A stretch of DNA of 64,000 bases from Stackebrandtia endophytica (lineage in GTDB: Bacteria; Actinomycetota; Actinomycetes; Mycobacteriales; Micromonosporaceae): contig NZ_VFOW01000001.1 of the NCBI RefSeq assembly GCF_006716355.1, forward strand, positions 3,410,001 through 3,474,000, read 5' to 3'. The number at the start of each line of letters is the position of its first letter. The stretch's first letter is position 1. The translations under genes and the position numbers were made by a program. Below are positions 8,475-16,575 of this stretch, piece by piece. The notes below the pieces were generated by a model, which had not been told where the DNA came from, searched no databases, and was given only the letters and a program-made list of their open reading frames with translations.

Positions 8475-9101
8475 ATGGACTACCGCATGTATGACGACAA
8501 TGCCTGGCCGCAGGCCGCGGGCATCGACGCGTTCATCGAGGAGCGGCGGCGCCCGCAACGGGTGACGGTCGCGTGTGTGGCGCTGCTGGTCGCCGGCGGC
8601 GCGAGCCTGTTGTCGGGAATTCTGTACGGGGTGTTCGGCATCGCGGCATCCGACGGCATGGCTCTCGTGGTGGGTCTGTTGGTGGGGGCGGCGATCGCCG
8701 GTTGGTGTGCCGTCCTGGCCAAGGTGGGCTGGGTGGGACGTCGCTGGGCCGCCAATCCCGCCCGGTACACCGGTCTGGGGCTGTTCCTACTGCTCGCGGT
8801 GTTCGCGGCGCTGGACGCACCGCGAGTCATGACTGAGCTGGGTGAACTGCTGGGCGGGATCTACGTGATTCCGTTGGGTGCCGGGGCGTTGAGCGGTGCG
8901 GTCGCGTTCGTCGGTCTGCTCGGCACCTCGGTGTCGGAGTACTTCGATCCACCCGTGCAGCCGTCGCCGTTTGCGAACCAGCCGCAGTCGATGATGGGCA
9001 ACGACGCCGACTGGGGCCCACCGAGGCAGGCACCCTATTCACCGAGCGGTCAACCCGGTTACCCGCCTGGTCAGGGCTACCCGCCTCCGCCACAGCGGTA
9101 A
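8475..9101 (+). CDS. Four-helix membrane protein with proline-rich tail
   Basis: This is about 208 residues from the ATG at 8475 (an ATG at 8487 is also possible; the frame is open further upstream). Residues 25-150 hold four hydrophobic segments (VTVACVALLVAGGASLLSGI; MALVVGLLVGAAIAGWCAV; GLGLFLLLAVFAALDAP; VIPLGAGALSGAVAFVGLLG). The C-terminal 50 residues are cytoplasmic, rich in Pro, Gly, Gln and Tyr, ending in PGQGYPPPPQR. Such tails are common in small actinobacterial membrane proteins and may bind partners. No known function. Confidence 0.7.
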   Translation: MDYRMYDDNAWPQAAGIDAFIEERRRPQRVTVACVALLVAGGASLLSGILYGVFGIAASDGMALVVGLLVGAAIAGWCAVLAKVGWVGRRWAANPARYTGLGLFLLLAVFAALDAPRVMTELGELLGGIYVIPLGAGALSGAVAFVGLLGTSVSEYFDPPVQPSPFANQPQSMMGNDADWGPPRQAPYSPSGQPGYPPGQGYPPPPQR

Positions 9102-9226
9102 GTGGCGCCGGGTGGCATTACTGATTACAAGATGGCAACGGCTTTCGGTCGCCCCGTTGGGATATGGACCGATTTGGGCGACTTTGACTTTCTTGTGAAC
9201 CCGGATGTCCACGTAGGCTTCGCCGC

Positions 9227-10909
9227 ATGGGACGCATTGACGAAATCGCCGAAAAATACCTGGCGGACATGCTTGAGATGAGTCCGCTGGGCCACACCCG
9301 GATGGGCATTCCCGGTCGCGACCACGAGTACGACGACTACTCCCCGGACGGGTTCGCGAAGCGGGCCGACCTGGACCGCTCGGTGCTGGCCGAGGTGAAC
9401 ACCACCGAAGCCACCACCGAGCGGGAACGGGTCGCCAAGGAGACCATTCAGGAGCGGCTGACCCTGGCAGTGGAGAAACACGACGCCGGGGACAGTGCCT
9501 CCAACCTCAGCGTCCTGTTCAGTCCCGCGCACAGCCTGCGCATGGCGTTCGACATGATGTCGCCCGAGGGTGCCGACAACGTCGCCAACATCGCGTCCCG
9601 CATGGAGAAGTTCTCCGACGCCCTGACCGGTTACGCGCAGACACTGCGCGCCGAGGCGTCTCGCGGCAACATCGTCGCCCGTCGCCAGATCACCGAGGTC
9701 GCCACCCAGACCGACAACTGGACCGGCGCCAAGGGAGACGACTTCTTCACCGGGTTGATCTCCCGGTTGCGGATCGACGGAAAACCGGTCGACGGTCAGG
9801 TGGCGGAGCGCCTGGAGGCCGCCGCCGGTAAGGCCCGCGCCGGCCTGGGCGAATTCGGTCGGTTCCTGCGTCAGGAGCTCGCCCCGCTCGCCCCCGAGAA
9901 GGACGCCGTCGGTCGGGAGAAGTATGCCCGCGGTTCGCGGTACTCGCTGGGCACAGAGGTCGACCTTGAGGAGACCTATGCCTGGGGTTGGGAGGAGCTG
10001 CATCGCATCGAGACCGAGATGGCGCAGGTCGCCGACCGGATCAAGCCCGGTGCCTCCGTCGACGAGGCCATCGCGGTTCTGGACGCCGACCCCGACCAGG
10101 TCGTCCACGACAAGCACGAGTTCCGCGACTGGATGCAGCAACTGGCCGAGGCGACGATCGCCGACATGGCCGACACCCACTTCGACATCCCGGAACCCAT
10201 CCGCCGCATCGAATGCATGATCGCCCCCACCAGCGACGGAACCATCTACTACACCGGACCGAGCGAGGACTTCTCGCGTCCCGGTCGCATGTGGTGGTCG
10301 GTGCCGCCGGAGCAGGAGAAGTTCTCCAAGTGGCGTGAGGTCACCACGGTCTACCACGAGGGCGTCCCCGGACATCATCTCCAGATCGGACAGACGGCGT
10401 ACCGTTCCGAACTGCTGAACCGATACCAGCGCACCGCCGTCATGTGTTCCGGCCATGCCGAGGGTTGGGCGCTGTATTCGGAGCGCCTCATGGACGAGCT
10501 GGGCTACCTGTCGGAGCCGGGCAACAAACTGGGCATGTTGGACGGTCAGGCGTTCCGCGCCACCCGGGTCATCATCGACATCGGCATGCACCTGGAGCTG
10601 GAGATCCCGGAGGACAACCCGTTCGGTTTCGCACCCGGGAAGACCTGGACGCCGGAGCTCGGTTGGGAGTTCCTGACGGACCACTGCCGGATGGACGAGA
10701 GCTTCCTGCGGTTCGAGTTGAACCGGTACCTCGGTTGGCCCGGCCAGGCACCGTCCTACAAGGTCGGTGAGCGCATCTGGATGGCCGCGCGCGAGGAGTA
10801 CAAGCAGCGCAAGGGAAGTGCCTTCAACCTCAAGCAGTTCCACACCGACGCGTTGAACCTCGGCCCCATGGGCCTCGACCCGTTCCAGGCGGCCCTGCGG
10901 CGCCTGTAG
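9227..10909 (+). CDS. DUF885 family metallohydrolase-like protein
   Basis: This 560-residue protein belongs to the DUF885 family, alpha-helical proteins related to M32/M3-type zinc peptidases. The key mark is TTVYHEGVPGHHLQ (near residue 380), an HExxxGHH variant of the zinc-binding helix, followed by CSGHAEGWALYSERLMDELG, which supplies the third glutamate ligand. The length is normal for the family. There is no signal peptide, so it is probably a cytoplasmic peptidase. No ribosome site is evident, and a TAGGCT hexamer ends eight bases before the ATG, so the message could be leaderless. It is monocistronic, with a strong terminator. Confidence 0.85.
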   Translation: MGRIDEIAEKYLADMLEMSPLGHTRMGIPGRDHEYDDYSPDGFAKRADLDRSVLAEVNTTEATTERERVAKETIQERLTLAVEKHDAGDSASNLSVLFSPAHSLRMAFDMMSPEGADNVANIASRMEKFSDALTGYAQTLRAEASRGNIVARRQITEVATQTDNWTGAKGDDFFTGLISRLRIDGKPVDGQVAERLEAAAGKARAGLGEFGRFLRQELAPLAPEKDAVGREKYARGSRYSLGTEVDLEETYAWGWEELHRIETEMAQVADRIKPGASVDEAIAVLDADPDQVVHDKHEFRDWMQQLAEATIADMADTHFDIPEPIRRIECMIAPTSDGTIYYTGPSEDFSRPGRMWWSVPPEQEKFSKWREVTTVYHEGVPGHHLQIGQTAYRSELLNRYQRTAVMCSGHAEGWALYSERLMDELGYLSEPGNKLGMLDGQAFRATRVIIDIGMHLELEIPEDNPFGFAPGKTWTPELGWEFLTDHCRMDESFLRFELNRYLGWPGQAPSYKVGERIWMAAREEYKQRKGSAFNLKQFHTDALNLGPMGLDPFQAALRRL

Positions 10910-10919
10910 CCCAACGTGG

Positions 10920-10948
10920 GGGCGCACCCGGTTGATCCGGGTGCGCCC
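10920..10948 (+). terminator. Terminator of the DUF885 gene
   Basis: A 12-bp perfect stem GGGCGCACCCGG / CCGGGTGCGCCC with loop TTGAT is followed by TTCTATT. It starts 11 bases after the stop codon. Confidence 0.9.
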
Positions 10949-11200
10949 TTCTATTGCTCTATGCTGGGATGACACCGCCCGATCTCTCTGTGCCTCGACA
11001 CGGTCAGTGTCGATCAACGGTCGATGTTGATGTCCTGCACCAGCTGAACCCATTCTGTTGCGGCAACCGAGAGTTGGCAGTTGGCGCTAGGCCCGCTGGC
11101 ACTGTGAGTGGACTTTCGCCAGTGAGTACGGAATCTAGTCGGTTGGGTGTTCATCTCAGGTCCTTCAGGGTGTTCTCGATGACGCCGAGCAAGCGGTCGG
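10949..11200. other. Non-coding stretch left of the IS scar
   Basis: I find no supported gene. Reading frames are short, with codon use unlike the neighbours. It may be debris from earlier insertions. Confidence 0.35.
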
Positions 11201-11215
11201 CTAAGGGCTGTCCCG
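11201..11215 (+). repeat. Left terminal inverted repeat of the IS element
   Basis: CTAAGGGCTGTCCCG matches the complement of 12795-12809 at all 15 positions. The inner flank continues TGAATGATCT, which also resembles the internal end at 12044-12058. Confidence 0.8.
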
Positions 11216-11268
11216 TGAATGATCTCTGAGCGGCCTCGGGCATGGTGGACTGCTGTTCGGCTGGTGGT

Positions 11269-12039
11269 CTAACTGGCGAGAGCGAGGTTGTGAATCCGTG
11301 CAATGCCGAGCATGGCGTGGTGGACGCCGTCGCCTTTCAGACGGCAGTCGCGGAGGATCTTCCAGCTCTTCATGCGGGCGAAGGTGCGCTCGACGCGGGC
11401 GCGGACCTTGCGGTGGGAGGCGTTGTGCTCCTCTTTCCAGGTTGGCAGTTCGGCCTGATCTTTCTCCCTGTGGTGCGGGATGACCAGTCCGATGCCTCGG
11501 TATCCGCCGTCCGCGATGATCGTGGTCCTACCGACTGCGGCCTTGACTCCGGACAGCTCCCAGGCTTTGCAGTCGTTGCGGTTGCCGGGCAACGGGCGCC
11601 CGACGGCCACGATGAGCCGGGTATCTGCGTCGATGACGACCTGGTGATTGGTGGAGTACCGGTAGTTCTTCGACTGCTCGGCGATGCTGTGGTCGCGGGT
11701 GGGGACCAGCGTGCCGTCCACGATCAGCACAGTGTCCTTGCGGAACCGTTTACGAGGCTGGAGCGCGAACGCGGGCCCAAGGTGGGCGATGATGCGGTCG
11801 GCGGCTGACTTCGAGACCCCGAACAGTGGAGCGAGCTGCCGCAAGGTCAGGTTCGTTCGCCAGTACGCGACGACGAGGAGACCCCGGTCCTCCAACGGCA
11901 GGCTCCACGGTCGTCCTCTACGGACCGAATCCGCTCCTTCACGGCGCAGCGCGGTGATGAGCTCGCCGAACTGTCGCGGGCTCAGCCCGGTGAACGGGGC
12001 TATCCAGGAAGGCTCCGACGCCGTAATCACACCAGACAC
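11269..12039 (-). CDS. IS5-family transposase (HTH_Tnp_4 / DDE_Tnp_4)
   Basis: This 256-residue transposase appears intact. An N-terminal helix-turn-helix lies around LTLRQLAPLFGVSKSAADRI. The DDE catalytic triad is readable as DGTLVP (first Asp), ADGGYRG (second Asp) and the Glu in RARVERTFARMK. The length and layout match single-ORF IS5-family enzymes of Streptomyces-type genomes that cut at TA-rich short targets. It should mediate cut-and-paste movement if its ends are functional. The apparent loss of the outer bases of the near right end may have immobilised it, unless the distal repeat at 12795 serves instead. Confidence 0.9.
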   Translation of the reverse strand: MSGVITASEPSWIAPFTGLSPRQFGELITALRREGADSVRRGRPWSLPLEDRGLLVVAYWRTNLTLRQLAPLFGVSKSAADRIIAHLGPAFALQPRKRFRKDTVLIVDGTLVPTRDHSIAEQSKNYRYSTNHQVVIDADTRLIVAVGRPLPGNRNDCKAWELSGVKAAVGRTTIIADGGYRGIGLVIPHHREKDQAELPTWKEEHNASHRKVRARVERTFARMKSWKILRDCRLKGDGVHHAMLGIARIHNLALAS

Positions 12040-12043
12040 CGCA

Positions 12044-12058
12044 AGATCGTTTCACGGG
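12044..12058 (-). repeat. Decayed internal right end of the IS
   Basis: Read on the minus strand this is CCCGTGAAACGATCT, which matches the inner part of the left end (CCCGTGAA-TGATCT). The outer AAGGGCTGT is missing and replaced by unrelated sequence. It lies just upstream of the transposase start, where an ordinary 0.85-kb IS would end. Confidence 0.55.
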
Positions 12059-12081
12059 CGGAAGTGCTGGCCTACGGATAG

Positions 12082-12651
12082 TCAGGACGGATATGGCTGG
12101 GGTTCCATAGCCTTGAGCAGGCACTCGCGGTCGTCTGCGCTGATCAGTCCGTCCGGAAGAGATTCGTCCTCCAACAACGCGCGCAGGACAGAAGCATGTG
12201 CGGCGAAGGCGGCCCTGCACCACTCGCGTTCCGGGTGATCGCAGTCCTTCCCGAACAGCAGCACCTGGCGTTCATCGTCGGTGTCGACGGGCGAAGACAG
12301 CTCCGCGGCAACGACCAAGAGGTCAACCAGGCCGGGCCGCACCGCGATGTCAGGGACGGCTGCCAGGCGAATCAGGAAGGGCAGGACAGCCGACATCACG
12401 GCGCTCACGTGGAAGACACTGTTCATCAAGACATTGCCCAGCACAGGCAGGGCCTCGGGGCCGGCTACCTCATCCAAGAGACCGCGGAGCAGGACCGGGA
12501 CCCCCACAGGACACCCAGGAATCTGTGACCAGTCGACATCGGCGCAGCCCAACAGCGCGGGGTGGTCGCATGCAGCTCGCTCTATCTGCGGATACTCGCG
12601 GAGGAACCGAGCGACGGCAGCCTCTTTGACCGCCGCATCCATCACGCACAT
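12082..12651 (-). CDS. Unknown helical protein carried between IS ends
   Basis: This 189-residue protein lies between the transposase and the distal inverted repeat. It has a good ribosome site (AGGGAGAG) before the ATG at 12651. It is acidic and mostly alpha-helical, with repeated leucine-rich helices (GVPVLLRGLLDEVAGPEALP; VLPFLIRLAAVPDIAV; GLVDLLVVAAEL; HASVLRALLED) and a DCDHPEREWC segment. The pattern recalls HEAT-like or immunity-type proteins of actinobacteria, but I recognise no family with confidence. Its position makes it a candidate cargo gene. Confidence 0.6.
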   Translation of the reverse strand: MCVMDAAVKEAAVARFLREYPQIERAACDHPALLGCADVDWSQIPGCPVGVPVLLRGLLDEVAGPEALPVLGNVLMNSVFHVSAVMSAVLPFLIRLAAVPDIAVRPGLVDLLVVAAELSSPVDTDDERQVLLFGKDCDHPEREWCRAAFAAHASVLRALLEDESLPDGLISADDRECLLKAMEPQPYPS

Positions 12652-12794
12652 CTCTCTCCCTGCTCCCACGACATCGCCCGAACGGCGTCCGCAGGACGGA
12701 ACTCTTCCCGGGGAGGGCGTCGAACACAAGCGCCAAGGCCGGTAGCCGACACCTCTCACCCTAGGGTAGTGGCGTACCAGCCCGGCACGGATTC

Positions 12795-12809
12795 CGGGAC
12801 AGCCCTTAG
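12795..12809 (-). repeat. Distal right terminal inverted repeat
   Basis: CGGGACAGCCCTTAG is the exact complement of the left end at 11201-11215. Its inner flank (GGAATCCG on the minus strand) is only loosely like the left end's. Confidence 0.75.
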
Positions 12810-13172
12810 TCACACCAATGTCAAAGGACACGGCTTGAGCTCCTGAGGACTCAGGCCGTGTCCCGGTCGGAGGCTATGCCGTGCGATCTGTGGAGTCTCG
12901 ATCTCCTGGAGGATCTTCCTGATGAATCCTACCGATTCACTTGGGGTGAGCGTTTGGTCTTGGAGTCGATCATAGGCTTGGCGGTATCGCTCTACTTTCG
13001 ACTCTTCTTCCAGAAATGTGCGTGCCACTAGGTTCTCGATGTACACGACATGAGGGGAGATCGCCTCAGACGTATGAGCAATCTCCGGCCACAGCCGCAG
13101 TGGCGTTAGTCCGGGACCGGCGCACTCAACCTTCTCGGACGTGAACTTCCCACGCTCAGTTGTGCCTGACAT
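12810..13172 (-). pseudogene. Remnant of an XRE-family regulator (DUF5753 C-terminus)
   Basis: The open frame includes HVVYIENLVARTFLEEESKV and ERYRQAYDRLQDQTLTPSES, then a helix VGFIRKILQEI. This is the typical end of DUF5753, the C-terminal domain of helix-turn-helix regulators abundant in actinomycetes. The HTH domain and most of DUF5753 are absent, and the first 36 residues of the frame do not look like the family. The frame runs on through a hairpin to stop right at the IS repeat. I read it as the tail of a regulator destroyed by rearrangement next to the IS. Confidence 0.65.
12826..12863 (-). terminator. Hairpin near the end of the regulator remnant
   Basis: The stem GGACACGGC-TGAG pairs with CTCA-GCCGTGTCC around a 10-base loop. 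It is probably the terminator of the former regulator gene, now inside the extended open frame. Confidence 0.55.
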
Positions 13173-13328
13173 AGATGGACCGGCTTAGCGGGAGCAACAG
13201 CCTCGACACCTGATAGTGCATTATGGAGTGTTGTTCGGTCGGTTGACCCGCGCTTCCGGGCGGATATCCGGTCGAAGTGGAGGCTGTACGGGGGAGTCCG
13301 GTATTCGTATGTCATGGCATGATGAGAC

Positions 13329-13877
13329 ATGGAAATCGTCGAATCGCTCGAGTTGCTGGCCGAGCAGAACCTCTCGGGGATCGCGTTTCTGGCGGCCTAT
13401 GGCACCACATGGCTGATCTGCGGTGCAGTCTGGTGGCGCGCGAGTGAACGGGTGGCCGCGTTCGTCACGTTGTTTCAGGGCATGGTCGCGCTTCCGGTGG
13501 CGCTCGGTCTGTCGGCGTGGATCGGAGCAATAGGTCAGGATCGGCCGGTAGGTGACGAGATCACCCAACTGTCGGTCCTGATAGGAACATCGCAGCTCCT
13601 GGGGCTCCCGTTCGTCGTCTATCTCGTGGTGAGACACGAATACGCGCTCGTGCCCTATGCGTTCGCGGCCATCACATCGATGCACTTCGTGCTGTACTCG
13701 TGGCTGTATCAGACCCCTGTCTACATCGTGATGGCGGTTGCCATTCCGGTAGTCACCACAGTGATCATGTTCACCACCTCGAAGTCTCGGAATCGAACCG
13801 CGCCGATGCGGGTCAGTCTGCTGACCGGCGCGGTACTGCTCGTGACGGCGGCGGTATTCCTGGTCATCCACTGGTGA
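13329..13877 (+). CDS. Five- or six-helix membrane protein
   Basis: This 182-residue integral membrane protein has an N-terminal amphipathic stretch and hydrophobic segments around residues 15-35, 43-65, 79-98, 105-125, 128-148 and 158-180. The size, the opening GIAFLAAYGTTWLICGAVWW and helix order resemble DUF7010-type membrane proteins, but I assign this only tentatively. No transport or catalytic motif is visible. It lies alone between the regulator remnant and a two-component system on the other strand. Confidence 0.65.
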   Translation: MEIVESLELLAEQNLSGIAFLAAYGTTWLICGAVWWRASERVAAFVTLFQGMVALPVALGLSAWIGAIGQDRPVGDEITQLSVLIGTSQLLGLPFVVYLVVRHEYALVPYAFAAITSMHFVLYSWLYQTPVYIVMAVAIPVVTTVIMFTTSKSRNRTAPMRVSLLTGAVLLVTAAVFLVIHW

Positions 13878-13977
13878 GCGGACGGCACCGGAGTACCGGG
13901 ATTCGCCGAGGTCGCCGGGTGTTCGATGCGGGACAGGATGGGGCGGACCGGTGGCGGCACCGTCGAACGACACCCGG

Positions 13978-14625
13978 TCAGCTCGTGGCGTCGTGAGTGA
14001 TCAGGGCCAACTGGATTCGCCCGTTGATATCCAATTTGGTCAGTGCACTGGAGACGTGTGCTTTGACCGTTCCCACCGACATGTACAGCCGCTCGGCGAT
14101 CTCGCTGTTGGACAGTCCCTCGGCGACCGCGATGGCGACCTCGCGTTCCTTGGGACTCAACTGCGCGAACTGTTCGCGGGCGCGAGCCTGCTTGGTGTCG
14201 CCGGTCTGGGTCACGTGGGAGATCAGGGTCCGGGCCACCTCGGGGGACAACACCGGTTCTCCGGCGGCGGCGCGCCGGACGGCGGCGACGATCTGCTCGG
14301 GTTCGGTGTGTTTGACCAGGTAGCCGGCGGCTCCGGCACGCAGGGCGTCGATCACCTTGGTGTCGGCGTCGAAGGTGGTCAGGACGATGACCTGCGGCGG
14401 ATTCGGCTGCCGGTGGAGGTTTCGGGTGGCGGTGATGCCGTCGACGCGGGACATCCGGATGTCCATCAGGACGACGGTGGGGGCGAGCCGCCTCACCGCC
14501 TCCTCGGCGGCGTCACCGTCATCGACCTCCCCGGCGATGGTGATGTCGGCGGCTCCGCCCAGCATCATGCGCAGGCCGGTGCGCACCAGCGGATCGTCGT
14601 CGACCAGCAAGACCGAGATCGGCAT
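13978..14625 (-). CDS. NarL-family response regulator
   Basis: This 215-residue protein has a receiver domain (VLLVDDDPLVRTGL; phosphoacceptor Asp in VVLMDIRMSR; Thr in VIVLTTFDAD; Lys in GYLVKHTEP) and a C-terminal LuxR-type helix-turn-helix (LSPKEREVAIAVAEGLSNSE, ERLYMSVGTVKAHVSSALTK). It should bind DNA on phosphorylation by the kinase just upstream. I chose the ATG at 14625 with GAGG before it; a GTG 21 bases earlier is also in frame. It follows the kinase gene by 25 bases on the same strand. Confidence 0.9.
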   Translation of the reverse strand: MPISVLLVDDDPLVRTGLRMMLGGAADITIAGEVDDGDAAEEAVRRLAPTVVLMDIRMSRVDGITATRNLHRQPNPPQVIVLTTFDADTKVIDALRAGAAGYLVKHTEPEQIVAAVRRAAAGEPVLSPEVARTLISHVTQTGDTKQARAREQFAQLSPKEREVAIAVAEGLSNSEIAERLYMSVGTVKAHVSSALTKLDINGRIQLALITHDATS

Positions 14626-14650
14626 GCCTCGACGATACGTGGCCACCCGG

Positions 14651-15844
14651 TCATTCGAGGCGCGCGGACAGGATGAAGTGGTCGTCCCGTTCGGTGGTGG
14701 TGATGGTTCCGCCGGAGATTCGGATGCGTTCGGCCAAGCCGATGAGCCCGAAGCCGGACGCCGGGGTGGTCGGTCGAGGGTGGCTCAACCGACTGCGAAC
14801 CTCGACCGTCGGTTGAGCGTCGGTGCCGGCGATCTTGACCGAGACCGGTTGTCCCGGCGCGTGTTTGCGGGCGTTGGTGAGTCCCTCTTGGACTATCCGA
14901 TGTATCGTGCGGCTCAGTTGCGGCGGCAGCGAGTCCGCGATGTCGATGGCCAACTCGACCGGTTGGCCGACGGCCCGGGCCTCCTCGATCAGGTTGCGCA
15001 CCGAGGTCAGCCCGACGGTCTCCTCGGTGTCCTCGTCGGTGCGCAGCACCGTCAAGACCTCGGCGAGTTCGCTCAACGCCTGCCGGGCGTTGCTCTGAAT
15101 CACCTCGATGGCCTCGGCGACCTCGGTGGCGTCCATCGGATTGGCCGACGCGGTCGCCGCCTGCGACTGCCGGTAGGCGAGCGCACCGGCATGGACGGAC
15201 AGCAGCGACAGACGGTGAGCCAGCACGTCGTGCATCTCCCGCGCGATGCGGTGACGTTCGGCCTGTCGTACCGATTGCAGGCGGTGCTGATACTCCTCAC
15301 GTTCGAGTGCCGCCTCCCGTCGCAAGGTCGTGAACAGTTGGCGGCGAGCCCTGACGGTGACCCCGACGCACAACGGAATGATGAACATGGCCGCGACCAC
15401 CACGGTGAACGCGATCGGGCTCATCTCGGTCTGTGGATCGAAGTAGGCGAACGGTGCGGCCAATGCCAGGAACACCCCGGTCAGGACCGCCGAGGCCGGC
15501 CAGGCACGATGCACGGCCAGCGTGAGGATCATGACCAGGACCGCACCCAGGCTGCTGGCCGACACGAACAACACCGGCACCATCGCGATGGTCAAGGCGA
15601 GCGGAAACCGTCGCCGCCACCACAGCGCGAGACACGCCGCTCCGCCGGCCCACGGGTCGATCGCCGTCATCCACGCCGGATCGCTGGAGCCGGTGTAGGT
15701 CGCCAATTGTTGAGCCCACATGAACACCGCGAAGGCGAACAGGAGCACATCGATCGACCAGTCACGCGGAGTCCGCCGCCTCGGGGCGTGGGGGTGCGCG
15801 AGCTCGGCGGGCAGCAGCACCCGAGTGACGGATCGAGACCTCAT
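14651..15844 (-). CDS. NarL-type sensor histidine kinase
   Basis: This protein is about 397 residues from the ATG at 15844; longer upstream frames are out-of-character Arg/Pro-rich sequence. The N-terminal half has four or five membrane helices with short loops. Then follows a HisKA_3 dimerisation domain with the phosphorylated histidine in REMHDVLAHRLSLL, and an HATPase domain with the N-box (IVQEGLTNARKHAPG) and glycine box (GFGLIGLAERI). The D-box region is short, as in this family. It pairs with the adjacent regulator. The signal is unknown; with almost no extracellular domain it probably senses the membrane or a partner protein. Confidence 0.9.
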   Translation of the reverse strand: MRSRSVTRVLLPAELAHPHAPRRRTPRDWSIDVLLFAFAVFMWAQQLATYTGSSDPAWMTAIDPWAGGAACLALWWRRRFPLALTIAMVPVLFVSASSLGAVLVMILTLAVHRAWPASAVLTGVFLALAAPFAYFDPQTEMSPIAFTVVVAAMFIIPLCVGVTVRARRQLFTTLRREAALEREEYQHRLQSVRQAERHRIAREMHDVLAHRLSLLSVHAGALAYRQSQAATASANPMDATEVAEAIEVIQSNARQALSELAEVLTVLRTDEDTEETVGLTSVRNLIEEARAVGQPVELAIDIADSLPPQLSRTIHRIVQEGLTNARKHAPGQPVSVKIAGTDAQPTVEVRSRLSHPRPTTPASGFGLIGLAERIRISGGTITTTERDDHFILSARLE

Positions 15845-16017
15845 CTGGCCGAGCCTACGAGAATCCGGCCGCTTCGACCGTTGGTCCGGTGACCAATGTC
15901 GGCTGGTCACCCGGCTAGAAAACCTCGTCGGGTGAACCCGTCGTCTGGTCGCCCGACCGATGCAGCCGTGCTCGGGTTCCGGCCACGCTGGAAGCCGAAT
16001 GACGAAGGGAGCCGGTA

Positions 16018-16575
16018 ATGGACGTCGACCGGATGACAGCAACGGTTGCGGTGGAGGAACCGACGCGGACCGCTGACACGCCCCCGCCGAACCTACGACT
16101 TCGCAGCCCACAGCGGCGGGTCAGTCGGCGGGCGATCGCGTGGTGGACGATTCAGGGCTTCATCGGGGCCGTGGTCATGGTGGGCGGGATGACCGCCGCA
16201 CAGCTGTGGCTTCCGGCGATTCGCCCATGGTTGATTCCACTGTGGGTGATCGTTGCCGCGCTGGCGCTGGTTGAGGTGTTCGTGGAACCGACCTGGCGGT
16301 ATGCCGTGCACCGCTGGGAGACCACGTCGACTGCGGTGTACTCGGCCAGCGGCTGGTTCGTCAGAGAATGGCGGGTCGCGCCGATCTCACGCATCCAGAC
16401 CGTCGACACCGTCGCCGGTCCGTTGCAGCAACTGTTGGGCCTGGCCAGCATCACGGTGACCACCGCCTCGGCGAAGGGCCCGGTCCGCATCGACGGCCTG
16501 CACCGTGAGACGGCCGCCGAGATGGCCGATCACCTCACCGAGATCGCTCAACTGTCTACTGGGGATGCAACATGA
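16018..16575 (+). CDS. Bacterial PH-domain (bPH2/DUF304) membrane protein
   Basis: This 185-residue protein has about 45 cytoplasmic residues, a two-helix membrane hairpin (residues 45-90) and one bPH2 domain (YAVHRWETTSTAVYSASGWF; WRVAPISRIQTVDTVAGPLQ; SITVTTASAKGPVRIDGL). It matches the YdbS half of the YdbS-YdbT pair known from Bacillus, membrane proteins linked to resistance to some antimicrobial peptides. AAGGGAG precedes the ATG. The stop overlaps the next start (ATGA), so the two are translationally coupled and probably act together. Confidence 0.85.
   Translation: MDVDRMTATVAVEEPTRTADTPPPNLRLRSPQRRVSRRAIAWWTIQGFIGAVVMVGGMTAAQLWLPAIRPWLIPLWVIVAALALVEVFVEPTWRYAVHRWETTSTAVYSASGWFVREWRVAPISRIQTVDTVAGPLQQLLGLASITVTTASAKGPVRIDGLHRETAAEMADHLTEIAQLSTGDAT

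Larger units (their letters stand above)
11201..12809 (-). mobile_element. IS5-family element with passenger gene, bounded by 15-bp inverted repeats
   Basis: A perfect 15-bp inverted repeat (CTAAGGGCTGTCCCG at 11201-11215 and its complement at 12795-12809) brackets an IS5-family transposase and a second gene. The CTA/TAG at the outer edges fits the short TA-centred targets of this group. The element is about 1.6 kb, twice the usual size. A second, partly decayed right end lies at 12044-12058, right behind the transposase start. So either the IS picked up a passenger gene, or two related IS ends survive from separate events. Confidence 0.65.

Noticed and set aside
9125-11053. A 642-codon open frame on the minus strand
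   Set aside because: It is fully antisense to the DUF885 gene and the terminator. It is rich in Gly, Arg, Val and His and has no domain. High-GC genes often leave such frames open on the other strand.
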